Assembly (NCBI RefSeq): GCF_003412465.1
Contig: NZ_QTJV01000008.1
Location: 62,001-126,000 of the forward strand
Direction: 5' to 3'
DNA from: Chitinophaga silvisoli
Lineage (GTDB): Bacteria > Bacteroidota > Bacteroidia > Chitinophagales > Chitinophagaceae
Length of the DNA: 64,000 nucleotides
The notes under the pieces: model-generated
Seen by the model: the letters and a program-made list of their open reading frames with translations, nothing else
What the model was told of the DNA's origin: nothing
Database searches by the model: none
In this document: in pieces, positions 53,696-63,903 of the stretch
Layout of the letters: each line of letters begins with the position of its first letter
How positions within the stretch are numbered: position 1 is the stretch's first letter
Made by a program: the position numbers and the translations under genes

Positions 53696-54052
53696 TTAGT
53701 TAGCCAGTGCTTTTATTTCATCTTCTGTAAAGACCCGGGAGCGGATATGAAATCTTAGGCCTAATGGGATCTCCAGACTGAAACTGCTGCCCCTGCCGCT
53801 AATCACATCCAGGGTCAATTGGGTATGCCGCCAATATTCAAACTGGTCTTTGCTCATGTAAAAATTACAGCCGGCTACATTTCCCAGCAATACATCAGAT
53901 TGCCCCACTTTGAACTCTCCATCCGGGAAGCACATCGGTTGGGAGCCATCGCAACAGCCACCGCTTTGATGGAACATCAAAGGGCCGTGTTGCTGACGGA
54001 GCTTTTCGATCAATTCGATGGCGGCCGGCGTAGCTAAAATTCTTGCTGTCAT
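53696..54052 (-). CDS. DUF779 family protein
   Basis: This 118-residue cytosolic protein has the conserved segments GPLMFHQSGGCCDGSQPMC, NFYMSKDQFEYWRHTQLTLD and FSLEIPLGLRFHIRSRVF. DUF779 proteins are regularly encoded beside aldehyde dehydrogenases, and one lies just upstream here. The double-Cys GGCCDG and nearby acids could bind metal. A hairpin lies between it and the dehydrogenase gene. The function is unknown, but the pairing is a reliable family trait. Confidence 0.92.
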   Translation of the reverse strand: MTARILATPAAIELIEKLRQQHGPLMFHQSGGCCDGSQPMCFPDGEFKVGQSDVLLGNVAGCNFYMSKDQFEYWRHTQLTLDVISGRGSSFSLEIPLGLRFHIRSRVFTEDEIKALAN

Positions 54053-54128
54053 AATTTAAAAATTGCCGAGGTTCCTGCTGAACTCATCCAGTATTTTATA
54101 CCATTTATTCCCTTCATCAATCAAAATC

Positions 54129-54157
54129 AGGGCTGCTCCCTTGCGGGCAGCAGCCCT
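54129..54157 (-). terminator. Hairpin after the aldehyde dehydrogenase gene
   Basis: A 9-bp stem (AGGGCTGCT with AGCAGCCCT) is extended by CCC/GGG and followed on the minus strand by GATTTTGATT. It starts 24 bp after the dehydrogenase stop and before DUF779, so it may cut or reduce expression of DUF779. Confidence 0.65.
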
Positions 54158-54180
54158 CCTGTCCACATGATTCCTATTTA

Positions 54181-55713
<1,533 letters not shown>

Positions 55714-55969
55714 TACGGTGGAATTTATTTACGTGAAACAATATTGCTAATATCAGTTATGTCAGATTGAGAGGAGCTGATTTTTGTACTTTTTTATAGC
55801 ACGATTGTACTTAAAATTATTAAGTGTATTCAACACCCGATTAAATTTGTAATTAAGTCACATATTTATGAACTTTCCCTGCGAAATGCTTACCACTGCT
55901 TCATCTTTAACATATCCTTATTAAAAAATTAGCTTACCTTACCTTAAGTAATAATAAAATGATTTTGTC

Positions 55970-56890
55970 ATGCAGGTTAAAAATCATTTAAACCACGTTG
56001 CACTTTCCTCGTCGCGCGAGCTCCAGACATTGGTAGAAAACAGAAGGATCTTCAATCTCAAAAATTGTGAGCTGAATATATTCGAAAGTTACGAGCAGGC
56101 TCAACATGTGCCGCTTACATTTCATGATCTCGTTATCACCTCTATGGTACGTGGGCATAAGGTGATGCACCTGATGGACCAGCCCTCGTTTCATTATCTT
56201 CCCGGGGAGACGGTGATTGTACCACCTCATGAAACGATGATCATCGATTTTCCTGAAGCTTCCCTGGACAACCCTACGCAATGTATTGCCCTGGCTGTGG
56301 ACGATGCCTACCTGAAGGATACGATTGAATATCTTCACTCCTATTATAATATCGGGGAAGACAGGACGAACTGGCAACTCACCTTTAATAAATACCATTT
56401 TGAGAATGACGATGATATAACGGCGCTGATCAATAAATTGATTAGTGTATGTAGTAGTGGGGATAAGGCGAAGAATATCTATGCCGATCTGCACCTGAAA
56501 GAGTTGCTGATCCGTTTGATTCAAAGTCAGCACCTGGAACAGGCGCACTCGTCCTTGCATAGTTCGAATAATCAGAACCGGATGCAGTATGTATTGCACT
56601 ATATACAGGAACATCTGACGGAGAAGATTGCGGTGGATGCGCTGAGCAGGAAGGCTTATCTAAGCAGGAATTTATTCTTTAAATGGTTTAGGGAGCAGTT
56701 CGGTATTACGCCTTTGGAATATATTAATAAAGAGCGGGTAAAATTGGCCAAACAGTTGTTGTCGCAGCCCTCTCAAAATGTAAATACTGTGAGTAAGCAA
56801 TGTGGATTCAGTGATGTAAATTATTTTGTAAGAGTCTTTAAACAGGCGGAGGGGATTACACCAAAAGCGTATCAATCCTGTATTATTTAA
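55970..56890 (+). CDS. AraC-family transcriptional regulator
   Basis: This 306-residue regulator has an N-terminal AraC-type activator domain (TFHDLVITSMVRGHKVMHLM, YLPGETVIVPPHETMIIDFP). The C-terminal double helix-turn-helix is at about 205-300: AVDALSRKAYLSRNLFFKWF, FGITPLEYINKERV and QCGFSDVNYFVRVFKQAEGI. It faces the aldehyde dehydrogenase across the divergent promoter region and is the likely activator of it. The effector, perhaps an alcohol or aldehyde, is not known. Confidence 0.93.
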   Translation: MQVKNHLNHVALSSSRELQTLVENRRIFNLKNCELNIFESYEQAQHVPLTFHDLVITSMVRGHKVMHLMDQPSFHYLPGETVIVPPHETMIIDFPEASLDNPTQCIALAVDDAYLKDTIEYLHSYYNIGEDRTNWQLTFNKYHFENDDDITALINKLISVCSSGDKAKNIYADLHLKELLIRLIQSQHLEQAHSSLHSSNNQNRMQYVLHYIQEHLTEKIAVDALSRKAYLSRNLFFKWFREQFGITPLEYINKERVKLAKQLLSQPSQNVNTVSKQCGFSDVNYFVRVFKQAEGITPKAYQSCII

Positions 56891-56942
56891 TTTAGTGGGG
56901 GAAGTATTTTAGAAATCCTATCATCAATGACCGGAACGCTTA

Positions 56943-57713
56943 TTACTTAGTACAAAATGCCATTTCGGCTCCTACAGAGAAAATAGCGGCCAGTTTCTCA
57001 TATATGGTCTTCACTTTTGCATCGGTCAACTGCCGGCTAATATCCGCCAGCCTGGGTATATTCAATCCATTCTCTTTTAGCACCTGGTTAATTTCCTGCA
57101 GACTCCACCCTTTCTCCCCGGCACACTTTCCTGTAATTTCCAGCGCTAGTGTATGTTGCAGCAACCTACAGGTGATATCACTGATCATCTCCGTTTCATA
57201 AATATTCAATGCATCCGGATCCATTCCATTATACAGCGCAAATATCCTGATCGCATCGTCGATACTCAGTTCCTGCAGCTCATATGGAATTGTCTCCCTA
57301 ATCCTCTCCCGGGAAGTTACAATTACAGTCCACTTATATTCCGTCAGGTACGCCAGTTGCGCAGGATCCTGAGGTGCATTATCCATACAAAGCAACTTAT
57401 TGCCACCCATTTGCAGCAGCTTATCCAGTACATCATGTACACTGGATAAATGCCAGCTGTTCATTAAAACTTTGAAATCATTTTCCAGCCACAAGGCATG
57501 CTGATAATGAGGCTGCCCCATTATATTGAGCCGCCTGATCGCGGTATTGAAAAACTGCTTCAGTAAAGCGGTTTTACCAATACCTGCTACGCCACTGATA
57601 CACACTACCCTGTTTGAAATACCGGCAAAAGTATTGATCGCATCCAGGTCCGTCCGCCTTCCTTCGAACAGGTCTTCAGTAGGAGCAACGGTGATTAGAG
57701 AAGGAATCGACAT
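56943..57713 (-). CDS. Minimal NB-ARC/STAND-type ATPase
   Basis: This 256-residue protein is a compact NB-ARC nucleotide switch. Walker A is GVAGIGKTALLKQF at residues 41-54. Walker B is NKLLCMDNA at about 105-113. The sensor-1 or RNBS-B motif TVIVTSRERIRE is at about 129-140. The helical ARC part has RLLQHTLALEITGKCAG, equivalent to GLPLAL. It ends near the start of the winged-helix region (KTIYEKLAAIFSVG) without any TPR or LRR sensor, so it is far shorter than typical STAND proteins. The next gene upstream encodes a small helical protein 23 bp away. A truncated gene is possible, but the compact reading is clean. Confidence 0.8.
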   Translation of the reverse strand: MSIPSLITVAPTEDLFEGRRTDLDAINTFAGISNRVVCISGVAGIGKTALLKQFFNTAIRRLNIMGQPHYQHALWLENDFKVLMNSWHLSSVHDVLDKLLQMGGNKLLCMDNAPQDPAQLAYLTEYKWTVIVTSRERIRETIPYELQELSIDDAIRIFALYNGMDPDALNIYETEMISDITCRLLQHTLALEITGKCAGEKGWSLQEINQVLKENGLNIPRLADISRQLTDAKVKTIYEKLAAIFSVGAEMAFCTK

Positions 57714-57736
57714 TTTGTGCTGTTAGATAAGAAATA

Positions 57737-58030
57737 TTAGATTTTGCCATCCTGGGGCATTACAATACCACTATGCGACATCCGCATCAGGCCGGAAAGC
57801 TGTTGAATTAGGGCAGGTTGCGCTGTTAACAGGGCCACCAACTCCTGTTCTGCACCTTCCTGGATAGACTGGTCGGTAGGAGATTTTCGAAGCGCCGCGA
57901 TTATAGTTGCAGAAAGTCTGCTGCTAATCCATCTTGACAAAGGAGTTTCCAATGCGCCACCTATATTCAGATTAGCACTAAGGGCATTTACCGCACCGGC
58001 AGCGAGTTCTGAGATAGCTTGTTTATCCAT
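57737..58030 (-). CDS. Small helical protein paired with the NB-ARC gene
   Basis: This 97-residue protein is not recognised. It is predicted helical throughout (KQAISELAAGAVNALSAN, SRWISSRLSATIIAALR, AEQELVALLTAQPALIQQLS) with a short polar C-tail (SGIVMPQDGKI). There is no signal peptide or membrane segment. It lies 23 bp before the NB-ARC gene and is surely cotranscribed. In STAND systems a small helical domain often acts as adaptor or effector; here the two parts may be split between genes, which is inference. Confidence 0.65.
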   Translation of the reverse strand: MDKQAISELAAGAVNALSANLNIGGALETPLSRWISSRLSATIIAALRKSPTDQSIQEGAEQELVALLTAQPALIQQLSGLMRMSHSGIVMPQDGKI

Positions 58031-58132
58031 GACAAACGAATTAATGATACTACAGATGTTAAAAGTAGGCTATCTATTATCAGGAACGAGTTAATGAGAA
58101 GTTAACAAACAAATAAACTACTTTTACACCGC

Positions 58133-58849
58133 ATGAAAAAGACCATATTCTTACTCCTCATCAGCAGCCTGCTACCTTTATGTGGAATCGCACAAAAGGG
58201 ACTTACTATTCAACACCTCACAGGCAATTTATACAGCTATGTCACCTGGCATGAAAACGATGGTGCGCAGTACCCTGCCACCGGCATGTACCTCGTCACC
58301 AAAAAGGGGGCTATTATCATCGATACTCCCTGGGATACCACCCAGATCAGACCGCTGAACGACAGCATTCAACGGAAGCATCACCAACCTGTTCTGATGG
58401 TCATTGCCACGCATCACCATGGTGACCGTGCAGGCGGATTTGATATTTATAAAAGGCTGGGGATCCAGACCTGGTCAACTCAATTAACTTATGCCTTGAA
58501 TGCGCAGTATAAAGAGCCGACTGCGGCCTATACTTTTAAGAAGGATACGACCTTCAGGGTCGGTGGCTATGCATTGCAGACTTTTTACCCGGGAGAAGGG
58601 CATACAAAGGATAATATTGTGATCTGGTTTGGGCAGGATAAAGTACTCTATGGAGGATGTTTTGTGAAAAGCCTGGAAGCGAAAGATGCGGGCTACACCG
58701 GAGAGGCGAATCTCGCAGCCTGGCCGGCGAGTGTAGAGCGGGTAAAAAAGGCATTTCCAGGTGCCCGGTATGTGATTCCCGGACACCTGGGTGGTACGGA
58801 TCCCCGTGCGCTGGATCATACCAGTGAATTGGCGAAAAAGCCACAATAA
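58133..58849 (+). CDS. Subclass B1 metallo-beta-lactamase
   Basis: This 238-residue zinc hydrolase with a signal peptide (cleavage near CGIAQ) is placed in the periplasm. All B1 ligands are visible. The Zn1 site has His94 and His96 of ATHHHGDRAGG, plus His157 in GEGHTKDN. The Zn2 site has Asp98, Cys176 in YGGCFVKS and His218 in VIPGHLGG. The Cys ligand and HxHxD order define B1. Similar B1 enzymes are chromosomal in environmental Bacteroidota and usually hydrolyse penicillins and carbapenems. The gene is monocistronic, so it looks intrinsic; there is no integron or IS nearby. Confidence 0.93.
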   Translation: MKKTIFLLLISSLLPLCGIAQKGLTIQHLTGNLYSYVTWHENDGAQYPATGMYLVTKKGAIIIDTPWDTTQIRPLNDSIQRKHHQPVLMVIATHHHGDRAGGFDIYKRLGIQTWSTQLTYALNAQYKEPTAAYTFKKDTTFRVGGYALQTFYPGEGHTKDNIVIWFGQDKVLYGGCFVKSLEAKDAGYTGEANLAAWPASVERVKKAFPGARYVIPGHLGGTDPRALDHTSELAKKPQ

Positions 58850-58924
58850 ATATGCTTCGTAATTCCGCTTAATTCCCTGCATTCATTAACATTGCCTGGG
58901 ATGTAATTTAAGCCGGCGGCATGC

Positions 58925-59383
58925 TTATGCATCTACGCTAATTTTTATCACCACCTTCCTCACCGGTACCGGCTTGTCAATCTTAATATTTGGCATGTGC
59001 AGGTCGGTGGGAAAGAAAATTGCAAACATCCCCTCTTTCAACACAGAGAAAAACAAAGGCTTCTCTGCAAACAGCATAAAATCCGCCTCAGGATCATAGG
59101 CCTTTGATGGCTGGTGATGCAGCATAAAATCATGACCTACCAGCTCCTCTCCTTTTAGCATGTATTGAATATCGATATACTTCCTGTGGGATTCCATCTG
59201 TTCTTCCGCAGTATCGACCGTATCATATTCATTCACTATTGCAAAAATGTCTTTCCCGTCTATTTCATATTTTCCCTTTTCCAACTTACTGAAGTCAGTG
59301 GAAAGTAAATATTCGAATGCACGGGCGAATTTGGGCCCTAGAAAAGTGTACCTTGAGTAATGTGCTAATGTATCCAGTATCAT
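58925..59383 (-). CDS. YhcH/YjgK/YiaL-family protein
   Basis: This 152-residue protein belongs to the DUF386 beta-barrel family, whose members include the evolved beta-galactosidase subunit EbgC and YiaL. Signature segments are KYEIDGKDIFAIVNEYDT, ESHRKYIDIQYMLKGEE and GMFAIFFPTDLHMPNI, with a probable metal site of Glu and His. The start at 59383 (MILDTLAHYS) is preferred to the longer frame at 59422. It may act on sialic-acid or other aldonate-type sugars. It stands alone. Confidence 0.9.
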   Translation of the reverse strand: MILDTLAHYSRYTFLGPKFARAFEYLLSTDFSKLEKGKYEIDGKDIFAIVNEYDTVDTAEEQMESHRKYIDIQYMLKGEELVGHDFMLHHQPSKAYDPEADFMLFAEKPLFFSVLKEGMFAIFFPTDLHMPNIKIDKPVPVRKVVIKISVDA

Positions 59384-59638
59384 AGTTAAAATTTCAGCTT
59401 TAAATGACCACATGACATTCATATGGGTAATTTCGAAATAAAGAAATTTCTACCTCTCCAACCAAAGATTTACCATCCACCTCACTTAAAATTTCCGGAT
59501 GAAAGATAATCAAAACCGCACAGCATTCGTACCAAAAGCGGACACTCTCCCTCCTCTACAATTCGCAACCAATTGATTTACAACCTACATTAATTTTGGC
59601 ATTTTCTTAGTGCCCCAGCCATTCAAATAAAGATCTGC

Positions 59639-62050
59639 ATGTTCAAGAATTATTTCAAGATCGCACTCCGAAACCTGTGGAAGCATAAAGGATTTTCCGC
59701 CATCACCATCTTCGGCCTGGCTATCGGATTGGCTACCTGCTTGCTCATCACCCTCTTCGTAACAGACGAACTGAGTTATGACAAGTTCAACGCCAATGCA
59801 GATAGAATTTACCGCCTGGATGCCGATTTCCTTATCAATGGCACCAGCTTCCACGAAAGAAATACGCCCGCTGGTTTTGGTCCCGCCCTGAAAAGAGACT
59901 TTCCGCAGATCGAAGAATACGTCCGCTTTGACAACATGGGCCAGGCCCTTGTCAAAAAAAACGAAGGGGACGAAACCCTGATTGAACAGAACACCTGCTT
60001 TGCTGATCCCGGGATCTTCAAAATATTCTCCCTGCCCTTCATTTCAGGTGATCCTGCTACGGCGCTTTCCCAGCCTAATACCCTGGTTATTTCCGAACGC
60101 ATTGCGCGCAAGTACTTCCAGCGCACTGATGTACTGGGCAAGACCCTGAAAATGGATAATACGGAACTTTATACCATCACAGGAGTCATTAAGAATACGC
60201 CCAATCAATCCCACCTCCATTTTGACATGATCCGGTCTATGGGTCACCGTACAGATGGGATGATGGACAGATGGCTTAGCAATAGCTATACGACCTATAT
60301 ACTGGCAAAACCGGGTGTATCCGCATCGCGGGTACAACAGATCATCAACGAGGGCACAAAACGTTATATGGAGCCCGGCCTGCACAGTTACCTTGGCGAG
60401 GGCATTGCCGAACTGGAAAAACACGGTGGTTTCTTCCGCTACAATGCTCTTCCACTGCAGGACATCCACCTCCGTTCTACGAACAATGACGAGGCGGAAC
60501 CTGGCGGCAATATCACTTACGTATACATCTTTATCATTACCGGAGTATTGATCCTACTCATTGCCTGCGTGAACTTCATGAACCTGAGTACTGCCCGCTC
60601 TGCAGGCAGGGCCAGGGAAGTAGGCGTTCGCAAAGTCTTAGGTTCTGAGAAACGCCACCTGGTGATCCAGTTCATCAGCGAATCGGTACTAACAGCATTT
60701 TTTGCTTTGCTGATCGCGGTAATTATTGCCGCCACCTTATTGCCTTATCTCAACAACCTTTCTGACAAATCCATCAGCCTGCACTGGAGCAATCTTACCT
60801 GGATCCTTCCAGGCCTTATTGTTACCTGTATGGTGGTGGGATTGCTGGCAGGGAGTTATCCCGCTTTCTTCCTCTCTTCTTTTGAGCCTGTGAAAGTCCT
60901 GAAAGGCAAATATTCAAAAGGCATGAAAGGCAGCTGGCTGCGCAATGGCCTGGTGATCTTTCAATTTACCGCAACTATATTAATGCTGGTAGGTACCCTG
61001 GTTATTTACAAACAACTGAAGTATATCAGAAGCAGCAATACTGGTTATAACCGTGAGCAGGTGCTGGTATTACAAAATATTGGTGCCCTTTGGACGCATG
61101 CAAAGAGTTTTCAGCAGGAGGTAAAACAAATTCCCGGGGTAGTTAACGCAACGATGACAATGTCCCTGCCCACATCTGAATATAAAAATACCAATTCCTA
61201 TTCCAGAACGCCTATGGCCGGCGATGGCAAGTTGATGGCCCTGGTAGAATGGATGGTAGATGCAGATTATATCCCTACCATGGATATGAAGGTGGTAGGT
61301 GGCAGAAACTTTTCCCCCATGATGCCGAGTGATACTATGGCAGTATTGCTGAATGAAACTGCAGCGAAAATGCTGGGCTATGAAGACCTGAAAGATCGCT
61401 ACCTATACAATGATGGCAAATTTCATGTCATTGGTATTGTGAAAGATTTCAATGCCGGTACAATGAAGAGTAAGATTCCACCGATTATTTTCAGGTTGGG
61501 GGAATATCGTCAGTACATGGCGATCAGAATTAAAAGTAATGACCTTACTGGTGTGGTAGCACAGATCAAAGACAGATACCAGGGCCAGCAGGATATGTCC
61601 GGCCAGCCATTCCGCTATACCTTTATGGACGAGGACTTTGACCATTTGTATAAGGCGGAGGAACGTACAGGACAGGTATTCAGCATCTTTGCTATCCTGG
61701 CGATTATCATTGCGGCCATGGGTGTATTCGGACTGGTAACCTATGCGGCGGAGCAGAGAGCTAAGGAGATTGGGATCAGGAAGGTGCTGGGCGCAAGTAT
61801 CTCCGGTATTGTGGCGCTGTTGTCCAAAGAGTTTTTAAGACTGGTCATCGTGGCCATCCTGATAGCCACACCACTTTCTTATGTGTTGATGAACCGTTGG
61901 TTGCAGGATTTCTCTTATCGTACCAATATCGGCTGGACCGTGTTTGTGATTGCGGCGATGGTGGCGATTGGGATTACATTACTTACGATTAGTTTCAGGG
62001 TGATCAAGGCGGCGCTGGCGAACCCTGTGCATAGTCTGAAAGCAGAGTGA
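59639..62050 (+). CDS. FtsX/MacB-type ABC transporter permease
   Basis: This 803-residue inner-membrane protein has the two-module layout of Bacteroidota permeases. Each half has a MacB periplasmic core domain and an FtsX domain. The N-terminus is MFKNYFKIALRNLWKHKGFS with one helix, then a periplasmic domain. Three helices follow at about 300-420 (IIACVNFMNLSTARSAGRAR and EVGVRKVLGSEKRHLVIQFI). The second half repeats it (VTYAAEQRAKEIGIRKVLGA). Members act with a MacB-like ATPase as mechanotransmission exporters. No ATPase gene is adjacent, so this is an orphan permease, as commonly occurs in Chitinophaga-like genomes. Confidence 0.93.
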   Translation: MFKNYFKIALRNLWKHKGFSAITIFGLAIGLATCLLITLFVTDELSYDKFNANADRIYRLDADFLINGTSFHERNTPAGFGPALKRDFPQIEEYVRFDNMGQALVKKNEGDETLIEQNTCFADPGIFKIFSLPFISGDPATALSQPNTLVISERIARKYFQRTDVLGKTLKMDNTELYTITGVIKNTPNQSHLHFDMIRSMGHRTDGMMDRWLSNSYTTYILAKPGVSASRVQQIINEGTKRYMEPGLHSYLGEGIAELEKHGGFFRYNALPLQDIHLRSTNNDEAEPGGNITYVYIFIITGVLILLIACVNFMNLSTARSAGRAREVGVRKVLGSEKRHLVIQFISESVLTAFFALLIAVIIAATLLPYLNNLSDKSISLHWSNLTWILPGLIVTCMVVGLLAGSYPAFFLSSFEPVKVLKGKYSKGMKGSWLRNGLVIFQFTATILMLVGTLVIYKQLKYIRSSNTGYNREQVLVLQNIGALWTHAKSFQQEVKQIPGVVNATMTMSLPTSEYKNTNSYSRTPMAGDGKLMALVEWMVDADYIPTMDMKVVGGRNFSPMMPSDTMAVLLNETAAKMLGYEDLKDRYLYNDGKFHVIGIVKDFNAGTMKSKIPPIIFRLGEYRQYMAIRIKSNDLTGVVAQIKDRYQGQQDMSGQPFRYTFMDEDFDHLYKAEERTGQVFSIFAILAIIIAAMGVFGLVTYAAEQRAKEIGIRKVLGASISGIVALLSKEFLRLVIVAILIATPLSYVLMNRWLQDFSYRTNIGWTVFVIAAMVAIGITLLTISFRVIKAALANPVHSLKAE

Positions 62051-62112
62051 TGGCGATAATAAATAGCCGCCACATTTAGGGGCATCACCTCGACCAATAT
62101 AATGTCTATTCC

Positions 62113-62140
62113 AACTCCTGATTTGTCCGAATCAGGAGTT
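62113..62140 (+). terminator. Terminator after the ABC permease gene
   Basis: An 11-bp perfect stem (AACTCCTGATT with AATCAGGAGTT) has a 6-nt loop and is followed by TTCCTTCTTTT. It lies 63 bp past the permease stop and 43 bp before the P460 start. Confidence 0.82.
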
Positions 62141-62182
62141 TCCTTCTTTTGCTGACCGGCACTCTCCTATAATTTTGTTGTC

Positions 62183-62680
62183 ATGAACAAGATGATTATA
62201 TGGTGCATGCCGGCACTCTTACTCTGCTTACAATATTGCCAGCCCGGTACAAAGGTGCTGCCTTCCCCAAACGGGATTGAATACATGCCGGAATATAAAA
62301 CCTGGCAGGTGGTCAATGTAGAACACCGCACGGACAATAAAACCATCCGGGTGATTTACGGCAATCCTATCGCTGTCAAAGCTATCCATTCAAAACATAC
62401 AAAGCCCTGGCCGGAGGGGACTATCCTGGCCAAAGCAGTCTTTGATGCAATTGTGGACAGTACGGGTATGTACACACCAGGTGCATTTCAGCAGGTTATG
62501 TTTATGGTCAAAGATAGTCAACGCTATAGTCAGACCCTTGGATGGGGTTGGGCAAGATGGAAAGGAGCGGATTTAAGTCCTTATGGGAAGAATGCTACTT
62601 TTACCAATGAATGCACTGGTTGCCACCGGCCGCAAAAAGATAAAGATTATGTATTTACTGATCCGAAGTTAATATATTAA
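62183..62680 (+). CDS. Cytochrome P460-family haem protein
   Basis: This 165-residue exported protein has an N-terminal signal with a likely lipobox (CLQYC, Cys19). The P460 fold body has MPEYKTWQVVNVEHRTDNKT, VIYGNPIAVKAI, PEGTILAKAVFDAIVDSTG and GWGWARWKG. The C-terminal haem-binding motif is ECTGCHRP (Cys144, Cys147, His148). Some P460 proteins oxidise hydroxylamine; many in Bacteroidota have no assigned role. It lies convergent with the DUF5009 gene across 99 bp. Confidence 0.92.
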   Translation: MNKMIIWCMPALLLCLQYCQPGTKVLPSPNGIEYMPEYKTWQVVNVEHRTDNKTIRVIYGNPIAVKAIHSKHTKPWPEGTILAKAVFDAIVDSTGMYTPGAFQQVMFMVKDSQRYSQTLGWGWARWKGADLSPYGKNATFTNECTGCHRPQKDKDYVFTDPKLIY

Positions 62681-62778
62681 GTGGCTGGCTCAATAGTAAA
62701 GCAACAATCGCAAACTATTCTTCTCCTGCTGCCGGCTATAACCAATGGAAAAAGGCAAAATTCCGCCGCTCCAGACAC

Positions 62779-63903
62779 TTATATTTTAAGTCGCAGATTT
62801 ACCTTCTCCATCCTTCCTGCTATCCAGATCACAATAAATGCCACAGCAATGCTCCTTAGGATGCCCCCTAAGCCGCTGCTCAGGAATTCAGGATAATGAA
62901 AATGAACCAATAGCATGAGTGAATACAATAAATAAGGGATCAGGTAACAAGTCAGTGTACTCGTTCCCGCAGGTTTGATAAATGAGAACCAATGCATCTT
63001 GCCCTTCCTATCGACTAACCAGATCATCAGGGCAAAGACTACGGTGCTAATCCCTGCACAGATCAGGACCCATGAAGGCGTAGATCTGATCTTTGAAATG
63101 CCTTCCGTATATGGTCGTACGCTCAGGCCAAGTGCGATAGCGGCTACGCCTATACCCAGTAATAACCCGATTGATTTTTTAGGCATCGCAGATATTACCA
63201 CACCAGCCATGATCAAGGCAATAGAAGATGCATCGCCTATAACAGGGATATTCAATGAAAGCAGGCCCGTATGCTTTGCAAAATTTATGGCGAGAAAAAG
63301 AGCCAGCAGTGCTACCAATGCGGGGAATTTGCCCTTTACCAGTAAAAATACGGTGGCACTCACCAGGTAAGCCCAGCCTATAATTCCTAAGATACCCCAC
63401 CAGGAGGGCCGCATCCATTGGCCACCTTCACCTTTGTATAGTGCCGCCATTGCCAGCAGCAGCGCAATGCCCACACCCTGGAGGAGGTATTGTTTCTGCT
63501 TATAATCCATCCAGATGAGGAAGAATCCGATGGTAATCAGGATTTCCCATATGGCATAAGGGAGGATCGCGGTCTCGCTATTATAGCTTTCCAGGTTTAC
63601 ATGGAAAAAACCCATTACTATCAGGGCAAGGGAACGGGTGAGGATGTGACCTTCTGTTTTGAAAAAGGATTCCTGTTTGACAATCCGTTTACCGATGGCA
63701 AATGGAATGGAAAGGCCTACGATGAACAGAAAAGCGGGAAACACGGTATCTGCGAAGCCCATGCCGTCATCGGCGGCTTTGGTATGTTCTATCCAGGATG
63801 GGATATTGCTGACACCACTGACATCGTTGACGAAGATCATGGTAAGCATGGTAAGGGCACGGAATGCATCGATGGATAAGAGACGTTGAGACAAGTTTTT
63901 CAT
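62779..63903 (-). CDS. DUF5009 / heparan-alpha-glucosaminide N-acetyltransferase-like membrane protein
   Basis: This 374-residue inner-membrane protein has about ten helices. The family start is RLLSIDAFRALTMLTMIFVN, followed by FADTVFPAFLFIVGLSIPFA. It resembles the transmembrane acyltransferase-like DUF5009/HGSNAT_cat group, which may move an acetyl group across the membrane onto sugars. Conserved Asp12 in SIDAFR and a small set of His/Asp residues would be the active site. There is no coupled gene. The final 97 bp of the window show no gene. Confidence 0.88.
   Translation of the reverse strand: MKNLSQRLLSIDAFRALTMLTMIFVNDVSGVSNIPSWIEHTKAADDGMGFADTVFPAFLFIVGLSIPFAIGKRIVKQESFFKTEGHILTRSLALIVMGFFHVNLESYNSETAILPYAIWEILITIGFFLIWMDYKQKQYLLQGVGIALLLAMAALYKGEGGQWMRPSWWGILGIIGWAYLVSATVFLLVKGKFPALVALLALFLAINFAKHTGLLSLNIPVIGDASSIALIMAGVVISAMPKKSIGLLLGIGVAAIALGLSVRPYTEGISKIRSTPSWVLICAGISTVVFALMIWLVDRKGKMHWFSFIKPAGTSTLTCYLIPYLLYSLMLLVHFHYPEFLSSGLGGILRSIAVAFIVIWIAGRMEKVNLRLKI

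Noticed and set aside
59639-62050. Possible ATPase partner for the ABC permease nearby
   Set aside because: Both strands around the gene were read and no Walker A/Walker B ABC ATPase was found; the only P-loops in the wider area belong to the NB-ARC and CysC genes.
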